64,000 nt of DNA from Oncomelania hupensis (Eukaryota > Mollusca > Gastropoda > Littorinimorpha > Pomatiopsidae). The stretch is from contig JBAHVR010000224.1 of NCBI GenBank assembly GCA_036898135.1, positions 22,501 to 86,500 on the forward strand, written 5' to 3'. Positions 16,149 through 24,041 of this stretch are shown piece after piece; the first letter of the stretch is position 1, and each line of letters begins with the position of its first letter. The position numbers and the translations under genes were made by a program. Under the pieces are notes generated by a model. The model saw only the letters and a list, made by a program, of their open reading frames with translations, was not told where the DNA came from and ran no database searches.

Positions 16149-16963
16149 GAGGTATGGAGGGAGGGGGGGAGGGGAAGAGAGTCGTTCATTTCACCACCGT
16201 CGCTGGATCAAAATAAAGCGCAAAATGGATCAGGGGAGCGTGTAGGAAAAGACAGATGAGAACTATAATGAAGAGTCAAAGACCGTTTACATTTACAGTC
16301 TTTGGAGGAATATGGATATTATGTGGACAAAATAAAATACGGTAGTACACATCAGAGTGAATAATATAAGTTTTAAAAACGGCCCCTTCTCCCTCTTCCC
16401 TAGTTGCTCTGGATTATAATCAATCGTCTGGGTGTCATTCAATGCGCCTAAAGCATCAAGTGGCGCCTAGGGTGGCTTGAGTTAGGTCCAGCGCCTAGAG
16501 CTGATCTTGAGCTGTACAAAGCGCTATACAGGAACGATAAATAAATAAATAAAAGATGATGTGGCTGTACAAAGAGAGCGTTTACAGTGTGTATTGTCAA
16601 GGTGAATCAGGAAAAGGGATCATGGAACAGGAAGTCAATAAGGAGCAAGGAGAGGTGGTTTTATAAGGAGGCGATTAAACCGTACATTTCATCGCCCAAC
16701 AGTAGACGTGGCCCCCAATGGAGGAGGAGGAATTGAAGTCTGTTGTAAAAGACGAATCGGAAGAATGGATGTATGGTGCTGGGTGAGCAGCAAAAGAAGG
16801 CTTAGATGATCAGTCGATCGTTGCACTGTCGATCATTGTACTAGCACTGTCAAACAGTTCGTGAGGAGGAAGTTAATAGTCTGAAGAACTGGATAAATCG
16901 GAGCTGCGTTTTAGTGCAGAAGTACAGATAGTAAGAAGAAGGGGGGATGGAGGGGGGTGGGTG

Positions 16964-17006
<43 letters not shown>

Positions 17007-17990
17007 CGGGGGGGGGCGGGGGGGGGGGGGGGGGGGGGGGGGGGGGTGGGGGGTCCAACGGTCATAAGAAAGGAAAGGTCAAAATGACATGTACAACACG
17101 GAGTATCTGTAATAGCTGATGCCTAATCTTGATTCATAGTGTGAAGAGATTCATAGTGTGAAGAGATTCCATATCTCACAGTGGCACTCGGTATGGCCAT
17201 GCAAAAGATAGATGAGGTTGACGCACTGCTTCTGTCGTTGATTATCAAATCGTGCATGTTGAAAGAAAGATATTACTCTTATATAGCGCACTTATAAGCT
17301 CAGAGAGCTTCTCAAAGCGCTGGCCACTACTATCCAGCAATCGTTGAAAGATTACTCATCGTCAATCTCGCTTCCCTCCCCTTCTTGTCTTTTGACGTTT
17401 GCGCACCCAGTTGCTCTAAAGAAAGAGGAGGAAGAGAAGAAGAAGAAGAAGAAGAAGAAGAAGAAGAAGAAGAAGAAGAAGAAATATTTTTTTCAATATT
17501 ATGTTAACACTCCCCACCTTATAATGAATATACATCCTGTTTTCATCCTCTCTCTTCCCTCCTCTCCCCCCCCCCCCCCGACCTTTCTCTATTCCATCCT
17601 CCTAATATTATCTCTCCATAGTCTCCTCCTCTCCACTCCGCTCCCCCGCCCTTTTCGGTCTGAATCACCACTTCCAGCCTCGTTCCTTCCGTCTCCTAAT
17701 TAGTTTGCAGCTTCAGTAGCTCATTGCGAAATTGGCGGCACCGTCATTTGTTCTCTTTCCGTTTCTCATTTCCTTTTTCCTTCACACACTAGCTGTGACC
17801 CACTGTCCTATTTACACTTTTCATTCCGCCACACACACACACACACACCCTCCCACCAAGCCTCCTCCTGCTCCTTTCCCCAACACACACAGGCTTTCTC
17901 TTCCCTCTCAATTCTTTCTGTGTTAATTCTCTTGACACCAAAACTATTGCAGTATGTTTATTATTATGATTCTAGAAACACAGCAATTAT

Positions 17991-18060
<70 letters not shown>

Positions 18061-21000
18061 CTTTTCCATCTCATTCTATTTCCCCCCACTCTCTTCTCTG
18101 CCTTTGATGGTTCTCTTTACAGCAATTGGAGACTGTATATAGTTTGGTTCTAGAGTGGTCCTGATTCGGCTCTTGGCAGTCCGCTGGACCCTATAAGCAC
18201 TGAGTATCTATCTATTTGGTTCTAGAGACACAAACATTATTTTAATCTATCTCCAACTCCCTGCACCCCCATTATCCCCCCCTCCCCCCACTCTCTCTCT
18301 CTCCCTTTTGCCCACCGCCTCTCTCTCCCTTCATCTGGATCCATTCAATCTCTCTCGCACCCGTCTCCCCCCCACCCCTCTCTCGCCTTCAACCCTACCT
18401 CCCTTGCGCGGTGTTTGTGTGTGCGTGTGTGTGTGTGTGTGGGTGCGCGCGCGCGCTTCAGACATAACCAAAGCCTTAAAAGCACAACCATTATTTCTCT
18501 TTCTTTCCACTCTATCTCCCTCCCCAACCCTTCTCTTTCTACCCCTCTTTCTCTTCTAATCTCTCTTTCTATCCCACGCCTCGCTTAGATTGCTCTCTTG
18601 ACAGCAGTTTGGAGACTGCTTTTATTTTGATTGTGGAAACACAGCAACCATTATTTTGTTTTCCCTGAAACTGAAATTTGGCCTGGGAAGGCTGCGTTTT
18701 TATCACGCTTTAATGTTTTGAGCATAGCAATCCTTTTCAAGCGTGCGTGCGTGCGTGCGTGTGTGTATGTGTATGTGTTTGTGTGCGGTGTGGCATGGTG
18801 TAATGTATTGTGTGGACTTGCTTACGTGTGTGTTGCGGGAAGAGTGGATGGGGAAAGGAAAGAGATAGATTAAGAAGACATTAGTCTACAATCCAATGTA
18901 AGGTTGTTTACGCCCCCTTGACATCTCCATCTTCCTATACTCTTGTGAAACATGGACACTCACGGCAGACCTACAACGAAGAATACAAAGCATGGAGATG
19001 AGGTGCTACAGAAGACTTCTGGGCATTTACTAAACCCAGTACATCACCAACGACGAAGTCCGACAGACCATCACACAAGCCATTGGACAACACGATGACC
19101 TGCTTACAGTGGTGAAAAAACGGAAACTCCGATGGTATGGCCACATCACCAAGAGCATCAGGCCTTGCAAAGACCATCCTGCAAGGCGTGGTGCTAGGAG
19201 GCAAAAGAAGAGGGAGACCAAAACAAACAAAAAAAAAAGAGGTGGGAGGACAACATTCGAGAATGGACTGGCTTGACGCCGAGCGAAGCCATGAGGGTTG
19301 CTGAGGACAGAGAAAGATCGAGTATGCTGGTTAAACGATCATCTGTGGTGCCCCAACGACCTTTGAGTTACGGGAAAGGATAGGATAGGATAGGAAGAAG
19401 ACAACAGCTTTAACTTTTTGAGACTGACCAGAGGCTTACGACAGTGATCTCTAGGATTTAAAAAAAAAAAAGTGTTGGCGCAATTTAGATCTTCACCACA
19501 AAGGCACTTTAAAATGGAACCTGGCAGATCAACGCGACCTGACACGAGTGAGCATGAAAGCAAATAGCACTTTATCTATTAGAAAATCGATGTCAACTCG
19601 GGGCTGCCTCGCCTCTCACGCTTTCAACCATTCACAACGGGTAAATAATAATAACAAAAATCTATAGTCGAACGGTTGTGAAATAAATACAAGTTCTAGT
19701 TGTTCTTGGGAGTCCCAAAAAAGTGTGTGTAAAACATGAGTAATATCTGTCTGTCCTAAAGAAATGGGACTAGAGTTTAATGACAGCATTTTGAACATAT
19801 TAGTGTTCTTTCTACCTGTCACAATAGGCCAGTTTGGATCCAGCACTAAGGCTTCAAGCCTCTAATATTTCATCCTGCTTTGGCCTTTGTAATTTAAAGT
19901 CGCTGCATAGCAGACGACAGAAGTTAAAGGTGTGGTCTAAGCATGTGTAAGCTAACTCTCGTTAACGTAGGCAGTGACATCATCCAGCTGACCTATACCC
20001 AGAACCCCCCTCTAAAGGGCGCCAAGGTATCACGAAATTTCGCGCGCTTTGGCTGAGCACAAGGTTAGGTAGAGCAGTCTTTGTTAAAACCTCATCCAAG
20101 ATGAACACGTGGAAAGATCTCTCTCAGTAGACTACGCAGGTGATGGGTAAAATTCATTCATCGCAGCATAGCCACAGCCTGACATTGTCAAAAAGGTAAA
20201 TGATCAATCTTTTGTTTCTCCCCGATTCATTGATATTATTGTTGGATTATGCTTGTGAAGTCTTACCATGTTTTATAATTGTGAATGTTTGTAAAACTTT
20301 GCTTGACCACGTGGCTGACCCGTGACCAGTTTTCAAAACCACGAGGTAGCCCCCACTGTCCAACTGTGGTTTCTCCTATGTGTAATATTGCAGACCAGTG
20401 ACTGTACCGGAGAATGTTTATAGTATTAATTACTTCTCCCTGTGTTTATGTTAGCCATGATATGTATATGTGTAGGAAGTATGTTGGAGATTCCATTGGA
20501 CCACGGATGTAGAAGATTGTTTGTCTATTGTATTGTTTGTATAAGTGGACGCGATCACTGAGGGCTGTTTCTGCCATCAGTGAGACGCTCTGCACATCCT
20601 TAGTAAACAAGGCGTTGCAGAAACTCGTCTTATGTTTTGCAGACTAGCAGGCTTGTTGGTCCTATGCAAGAGATAGACCACTGAGAGTCAACCCTGACCT
20701 TCGGCCTGTGGTGGAGCATTGAGCACTGAGCTGCGATAGCCCAATAGTCAACAAACAAGGAGGAGACACCATCACCACACCTTAACGATTCAGTTAAGTG
20801 ACACAGAAAACGTGCACACACACTGATCTAGAAGGATGTGCGGTAGTCCACTCTCCTGAAAACGAACATTAGGCCAACCAGAACAAATAGCCCAAGGATG
20901 AGACAGTAGCAAATATCGAGGACAGTAGCAGCATAGACCCATCAAGGAGCAAACTACTCGAAGTGAATTTGGACGGTTAAGTTAATCATAGTTATATTAC

Positions 21001-24000
21001 GTTTTGGACATTTAAGTTAGTATAGTGTTTAAAGAATTATGTATAGAGTAGAGGAAATAAATGTGTGATATTTACTGTTAACAAGTGGCTAGACTACCTA
21101 TGTTTCATAGCCGTGCGAGAGCTAGTGTCAGTGAATCTTTTACACGTTTCTCCCTATCTCTATAACCCTATACTACCACAGATCGGGCCAAACATATAAA
21201 TGTATTAAGATTAGTCATAGGGTGATTTAACTATCCGATTCCCGGCAGACGAAAGACGAGTGGGTAATAGCATTCCATTGTGCAGAGCCCAGCAACAATA
21301 GACCCACCGTCACACTAACTCTACATTGGGTGTTCCAGTGTTCGCTTGCTTCTGTCTCTCACAAAGTTGAAAGAGATATCTTATTGCTAAAGGAAACTGC
21401 CGACACATGAGGCGTCGGCGAGGCATTGCCACTGGCAGTCTCAACAGCACAGTGCAACTCTGGAAAATAACAACACTGCCCTAGCTCAATCACAATAATG
21501 ATAACGAGATACGGCCAGTATAATTTTTAGCCAGCAATTATTATCTCCCCCTCACCATTCTGTAGCTTAGCTCAGCGTCATGCAGGACGTCATGGTTGAA
21601 AATTAACTCACTATTTAAAATTGCTTATAATTTTGATGAATAATACTGCAGTCGCACGAAAAATAAATGGATTGTGATCCTTACAGTGATAGAATTTAAT
21701 TTCGGATCTCAGATTCCATCTCACAGTGACGAGAACAGCCCATAATGACCCGTCGATAGACACTGTACGAGCGAACTCAGCTTAATTAAAAGACACACCG
21801 ACACAAACCACCATAATTTTATAGGATATGATAGACTACGATAAGAAAGGATAGGATAGGTTAGGATAGGGTGCTGAAGCCACACTGACCTGTGTACATG
21901 TAGTGGACCAGGGCGGCCAAGGCCTCGGGGTCCACGTCCTTCAGCTCCACCTCCTCCATGTTAGCCTCGCGCACGTTGTTCATGAACATGGCAGCAAAGT
22001 AGTCCGAGGCGGCCGACAGCACCAGCCTGTGAGCAGGCAGCCGTTTGGGTCCGGCAATCAGCACCACGTCGCACAGCTGCCGCTTGTTGGCGCACGTCTC
22101 CATCTTGCGCATCAGCCGCTCAGCGTGGTTGTGGGACCGGAACTCGTCACCAGGCGTGGAGGCTATGCCAAGACCACCTCCTCCTCCACCTCCTCCCCCC
22201 ACCTGAAAACCAGTTTGCACAGTTCAATTAGCTCACTGTTTCCGTTTCATTTTTAAGCAAAAACATTGCACAGAAGTTCTTCAACTGGGTATTTTCGGGA
22301 AAAAATGTTTGGGACAAGTACATTCAAACAACTACAGATCGATCTTAGAAGACATGGTTCTAAAATAATGCACATGACAGCTCAAAGAGCTTCTCAAGGC
22401 GCTGTCCGAATCAGGTTCAATCTGCCCAAGGCGTCAACTTGCAGCACCAAACGCGTTTTCATACACCTCAGACAACTGATCCAACCCCCGATCGACCTAG
22501 ATATTGATGATGTACACGCGTTTAATTTTGTCACCTGCCATTTTTAACAGAAACCACCGGACCCTTTTACATGCCGAAAATCTCCCGTCACCTTGAAAAA
22601 TGAAACCCGGGGGTTCTCCTGCTGGCCAAGCCAAAACTGTATCCACTGAGCCATCCCAAAGGAACATCTGTTTTACTTTCTACCTCTATGACGCTCAACC
22701 CATGAATGACTTAAGTGTTCGGATCTCAGATTCCATCTCATAGTGACGAGATAGAGCCCATAATGGCTCATCGCCAGACACTGTACGAGCGAACTCAGCT
22801 TAATTAAAACTACCGATACAAAGGACCATAAGTTTATAGGATATGATAGACTAGGATATGATAGGATAGGATAGGTGATGGAATAGGGGAGATAGGAAGG
22901 AGGGAGGGGGAGAGAGAGAGGGAGGGAGGGAGAGAGAGAGAGAGAGAGAGAGAGATTCCATACAGCGTAGCTGAGACAAGTCGAGGCCTTGTCCCTAATC
23001 TCTCAATAATAGAGCGGGAAATGGCCTCGTCTACCGGCTCCGCTGAGATTGATTGACGAGGAAGACAGAGGCAAGTTATGAGGAAGATTTTCCAACTGAC
23101 GCACAAACAGTACATGACAGAATTGGTGAAAACCAAGCTTTCTTGGAGTCTGGAAACATCGATGTTAAGTAGTTGGCAGACGATAACGACAGGTTATGCT
23201 CGGCAATCATGGCTGGCGTGCATGAACGAACTTAAAAGCCGACTAAAGCGCCTCAGCCTGGGTTGTTTGAAATGATGCAGATGGCTCAGGTTGTAAAAAA
23301 AATGAAGATATTTTTCTGGAACTTGCCGATTTTTCTAAGCTTTTGCGCAAAGTTGAGTCAATATCATGACGATCGCAATCGAATTTGCCTCCGTGCGTGA
23401 TAGAAAAATCCCGATTGCAAACTCGGCAAACGGCATGTGCCTTGCTTTGTCGATTCACTAAGGATATTTTGACGAATAATCTTTTCTCCATTTCTGATAG
23501 TACCTCTTTTTTTTTTTTGTGACTTGTTTGGCACTGCCACTAGCACTTGCATCTTTGTCATCTGTTTTATGTATTCGCTTGCGTGAAGGTTTTTGAGACA
23601 TGATGAGATTGCTGGAAAAATTTGACAAAGTAACTTCCACCAAAGAGAATGATGGCGGTCGAATAAATAAGACGTTAAAGCCTATTGGTTCTATTTATTT
23701 TAGACTGACCAATCGGAAAAAAGGTTTTACTTTGTGTTCGTCGAAAGTGGAAACAGATGACTTTCTACCAAAATCTAGGGTGTTTTTTTTTTAAAAAAAA
23801 AAGCGGAAGAATTTTAAAGGTAGGTGTAAAAGCGGAAAACAGAGTTCAAATGCGTAGAACTTCGTCTAATCTCGGCCACGCTGTGAGATTGATTGATGAA
23901 TCATGACTGACCTCCTGATCCATGCGAATGGTGCCGTTGGTGAGGTGGTGGGGGACGTGATGATGATGAGGGTTGGGGTGGAGAGGGTGGCCGTTGCTGC

Positions 24001-24041
24001 TGCCGTTCTGTAGGCTGGCATAGGTGTTGTGCACCAGATAC
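7564..24041 (-). CDS. KLHL5: Kelch-like protein of the KLHL1/4/5 group (10 exons, 5' end missing)
   Basis: Proteins of this family are substrate adaptors for cullin-3 ubiquitin ligases: BTB and BACK bind CUL3 and dimerise, and the kelch propeller binds substrate or actin. Ten minus-strand exons (23912-24041, 21890-22202, 12263-12459, 11545-11757, 10864-11053, 10443-10667, 9717-9879, 8678-8890, 8130-8301, 7564-7623) join through GT-AG introns with matching phases into 625 codons including TGA. Order: His/Gly-rich N-terminus (about 1-60), BTB ([32 protein letters not shown]), BACK ([31 protein letters not shown]), linker [12 protein letters not shown], then six blades each with a VGG core (AVGGMD, VVGGRDG, AVGGHDG, AVGGRDG, AVGGHE, AVGGYDG), ending in GRAGACVV. 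From memory of the family, the linker and blades match vertebrate KLHL5/KLHL4/KLHL1 very closely. An invertebrate gene may be co-orthologous to all three, so the symbol names the group. The upstream exons were not found. Confidence 0.95.
8130..8301 (-). CDS. KLHL5: KLHL5-like exon, kelch blades 5-6
   Basis: The exon is 172 bases. It encodes [20 protein letters not shown] and blade 6 ([32 protein letters not shown]). It ends in phase 0 at donor GTGTGA. Confidence 0.95.
8678..8890 (-). CDS. KLHL5: KLHL5-like exon, kelch blades 4-5
   Basis: The exon is 213 bases. It encodes [20 protein letters not shown], then blade 5 start [13 protein letters not shown] and the variable loop [10 protein letters not shown]. 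The vertebrate loop usually reads SRLSDCVER, so the loop has diverged while its length is kept. The arginine codon is split at donor GTCAGA. Confidence 0.95.
9475..9518 (-). mobile_element. LINE-B 3' stub (44 bp)
   Basis: This is the (TCCTA)n tail plus CCCATAACTCGGAGGTCGTAG, the 3' end of the LINE family seen at 18890-19400 and 63427. It is flanked by near-identical 12 bp repeats, CCTTTATTTAGT (9463-9474) and CCTTTATTCAGT (9519-9530). It is an extreme 5' truncation inside the KLHL intron between exons 7 and 8. Confidence 0.7.
9717..9879 (-). CDS. KLHL5: KLHL5-like exon, kelch blade 3
   Basis: The exon is 163 bases. It encodes [20 protein letters not shown] and [11 protein letters not shown], nearly identical to vertebrate KLHL5, then [16 protein letters not shown]. 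The lysine codon is split 2+1 with the next exon at GTGAGT. Confidence 0.95.
10443..10667 (-). CDS. KLHL5: KLHL5-like exon, kelch blades 1-2
   Basis: The exon is 225 bases. It completes blade 1 ([16 protein letters not shown]) and encodes blade 2 ([20 protein letters not shown]) to MSTHRHGLG. Both boundaries split a glycine codon after its first base. Confidence 0.95.
10864..11053 (-). CDS. KLHL5: KLHL5-like exon, end of BACK and first kelch strand
   Basis: The exon is 190 bases. It encodes [15 protein letters not shown], the helix ending [18 protein letters not shown], the linker [12 protein letters not shown] and the first blade strand [10 protein letters not shown]. The final glycine codon is split at the donor GTAATG. 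The linker is a signature of the KLHL1/4/5 group. Confidence 0.95.
11545..11757 (-). CDS. KLHL5: KLHL5-like exon, BACK domain
   Basis: The exon is 213 bases (71 codons, phase 0 at both ends). It begins [20 protein letters not shown] and ends [13 protein letters not shown] before GTTAGT. The motif [20 protein letters not shown] is the conserved BACK core. Confidence 0.95.
12263..12459 (-). CDS. KLHL5: KLHL5-like exon, end of BTB and start of BACK
   Basis: The exon runs from acceptor TGTGCAG to ATG followed by GTCAGT, 197 bases. It encodes the last BTB helices ([20 protein letters not shown]) and the opening BACK residues including [10 protein letters not shown] and ADAQGCTDL, the 3-box region that helps contact cullin-3 in this family. 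It follows a 9.4 kb intron. Confidence 0.95.
13680..14333 (-). mobile_element. 3' end of a CR1/L2-type non-LTR retrotransposon
   Basis: A minus-strand open frame at 13941-14333 ends with [24 protein letters not shown] sequence and [20 protein letters not shown], the familiar C-terminus of CR1/L2-type reverse transcriptases. The upstream part of the frame is unrelated. After its stop lies a 3' UTR ending AAAGCGCTATATAAATATCC with a (TTA)n tail at 13681-13699. Only the 3' end was inserted. Confidence 0.8.
14440..15460 (+). mobile_element. Degenerate LINE-B copy with reverse transcriptase remnant
   Basis: Around 14490-14600 the frame reads [11 protein letters not shown] and, after frameshifts, [16 protein letters not shown]. 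Near 14635 it reads [20 protein letters not shown], where FADD is the RT catalytic box. The C-terminal region resumes at 15190-15400 (VVKK-KLR-CGHITRA, then the [15 protein letters not shown] end) and stops in (GGATA)n at 15427-15465. A SINE fragment interrupts it at 14701-14750. It is broken by stops and frameshifts and so is a fossil. Confidence 0.75.
14701..14750 (-). mobile_element. SINE tail fragment
   Basis: About 50 bp matches the reverse complement of 16438-16488 with roughly one mismatch (GGCGCCACTTGATGCTTTAG). It lies inside the RT remnant of the surrounding LINE copy. Confidence 0.6.
16102..16144. repeat. (GA)n microsatellite
   Basis: A pure GA dinucleotide run is followed by G-rich sequence. 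ORFs on either strand are repeat translations. Confidence 0.9.
16425..16555 (+). mobile_element. SINE 3' part with (AAAT)n tail
   Basis: It reads TCAAGTGGCGCC, GGCTTGAGTTAGGTCC, then ACAAAGCGCTATACAGGAAC and a (AAAT)n tail. The same layout occurs at 35620-35770. The GCGCTATA end resembles the 3' end of the CR1/L2-like LINE at 13680, so a shared reverse transcriptase is plausible. Confidence 0.65.
16966..17053. repeat. Poly(G) tract
   Basis: About 85 bases are almost all G, with two single C breaks and one T. Such runs form G-quadruplexes and are prone to sequencing and assembly error, so the length may be unreliable. Confidence 0.9.
17265..17330 (-). mobile_element. SINE 3' tail
   Basis: On the minus strand it reads AGCGCTTTGAGAAGCTCTCTG, then GTGCGCTATATAAGAGTAAT. 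The first part is shared with the tRNA-derived SINE at 22355-22665 and the last with the LINE end at 13680. Confidence 0.55.
17426..17482. repeat. (GAA)n microsatellite
   Basis: GAA triplets run into an A/T-rich stretch. The poly-Lys reading is not a gene. Confidence 0.9.
17926..18660 (+). repeat. Diverged repeat modules separated by pyrimidine tracts
   Basis: At least three copies of a module of about 65 bp start at about 17926, 18109 and 18591. They share TTCTCTTGACA-like starts, GGAGACTG, then GATT/GTT-CTAGA-ACACAGCAA and ATTATTTT. Long (CT)n or CT-rich stretches separate them (pure CT at 17990-18058). An element A stub is inserted in the second module. Confidence 0.5.
18156..18215 (+). 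mobile_element. Element A 3' stub (60 bp)
   Basis: It contains only the last 60 bases of element A (GGTCCTGATTCGGCTC, CAGTCCGCTGGACC) with a TATC tail. It is flanked by a perfect 13 bp direct repeat, TTTGGTTCTAGAG (18143-18155 and 18215-18227; one base may be shared with the tail). Confidence 0.8.
18890..19400 (+). mobile_element. LINE-B 3' end with (GGATA)n tail
   Basis: Degenerate coding sequence reads [24 protein letters not shown] text, then [50 protein letters not shown] and the end [20 protein letters not shown], then TTACGGGAAAGGATAGGATAGG. This is the C-terminus of an endonuclease/reverse-transcriptase LINE common in mollusc genomes. It contains frameshifts. Confidence 0.8.
19817..21314 (+). 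mobile_element. Solo LTR, family E copy 1
   Basis: This 1498 bp copy begins TGTCACAATAGGCCAG and ends CCCACCGTCACA. It is flanked by CTACC (19812-19816) and CTAAC (21315-21319), a 5 bp duplication with one mismatch. It aligns along its length with 49495-50999 and, reversed, with 44377-45914. AATAAATGTGTGAT near the 3' end suits an LTR polyadenylation signal. No internal coding region adjoins it. Confidence 0.75.
21701..21870 (+). repeat. Repeat C copy 1, next to the BTB exon donor
   Basis: From TTCGGATCTCAGATTCCATC to a GGATA-rich tail, this about 170 bp sequence closely matches 22718-22878. It ends about 18 bp from the splice donor of the BTB exon. The tail resembles that of LINE-B, which suggests a short element copied by that LINE. 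Confidence 0.7.
21890..22202 (-). CDS. KLHL5: KLHL5-like BTB exon (poly-Gly and BTB core)
   Basis: The exon runs from acceptor TTTCAG to donor GTCAGT and leaves one base of a glycine codon. It opens with about nine glycines, then encodes [21 protein letters not shown] and the BTB dimerisation core to YMYTG. The next exon completes the codon and continues [10 protein letters not shown], as in vertebrate homologues. It is GC-rich against AT-rich introns, and copies of the same repeat lie on both sides (21701-21870 and 22718-22878). Confidence 0.95.
22355..22665 (-). mobile_element. tRNA-derived SINE
   Basis: On the minus strand the head reads GGGATGGCTCAGTGGATACA. TGGCTCAGTGG (22643-22653) is a perfect pol III A box, and a weak B-box-like GGGTTTCA follows. 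About 260 bp on, the tail CAGCGCCTTGAGAAGCTCTT matches the SINE tail at 17265-17330. The unit is about 300 bp and lies in the KLHL intron upstream of the BTB exon. Confidence 0.6.
22718..22878 (+). repeat. Repeat C copy 2
   Basis: It shares GGATCTCAGATTCCATCTCA, ACACTGTACGAGCGAACTCA and GCTTAATTAAAA with the copy at 21701-21870, and ends in the same GATAG-rich tail followed by (GA)n. It has the same orientation as the other copy, 1 kb apart, with the BTB exon between them. Confidence 0.7.
23243..23610 (-). pseudogene. Zinc-finger ORF remnant of a DNA transposon
   Basis: A minus-strand reading starts [20 protein letters not shown], runs to [11 protein letters not shown] and stops. One frame over it continues [20 protein letters not shown] and [10 protein letters not shown]. 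The C-x2-C, HGG and SSFF layout matches the ORF at 48314-48712 and BED-like fingers of hAT-type transposons. A frameshift splits it, and the last His ligand appears missing (LRKS instead of KH). Confidence 0.55.
23912..24041 (-). CDS. KLHL5: KLHL5-like exon 1 in window (His-rich N-terminal segment)
   Basis: This 130-base exon starts after a TGACAG acceptor with one base of a split codon and ends at GAG before GTCAGT. It encodes about 43 residues rich in His, Pro and Asn ([13 protein letters not shown]). The segment is low complexity and not conserved in the family. The frame joins correctly to the BTB exon. The acceptor shows that at least one more 5' exon exists. Confidence 0.75.

Larger units (their letters stand above)
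12460..21889 (-). other. 9.4 kb KLHL5-like intron, filled with retroelements
   Basis: The intron separates the BTB exon from the BTB/BACK exon. It contains a CR1/L2-like LINE end, a LINE-B copy with RT remnants, SINE tails, a long G tract, pyrimidine-rich repeat modules, a second LINE-B copy, a 1.5 kb solo LTR and a copy of repeat C. No host coding exon was recognised inside it. Confidence 0.85.
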
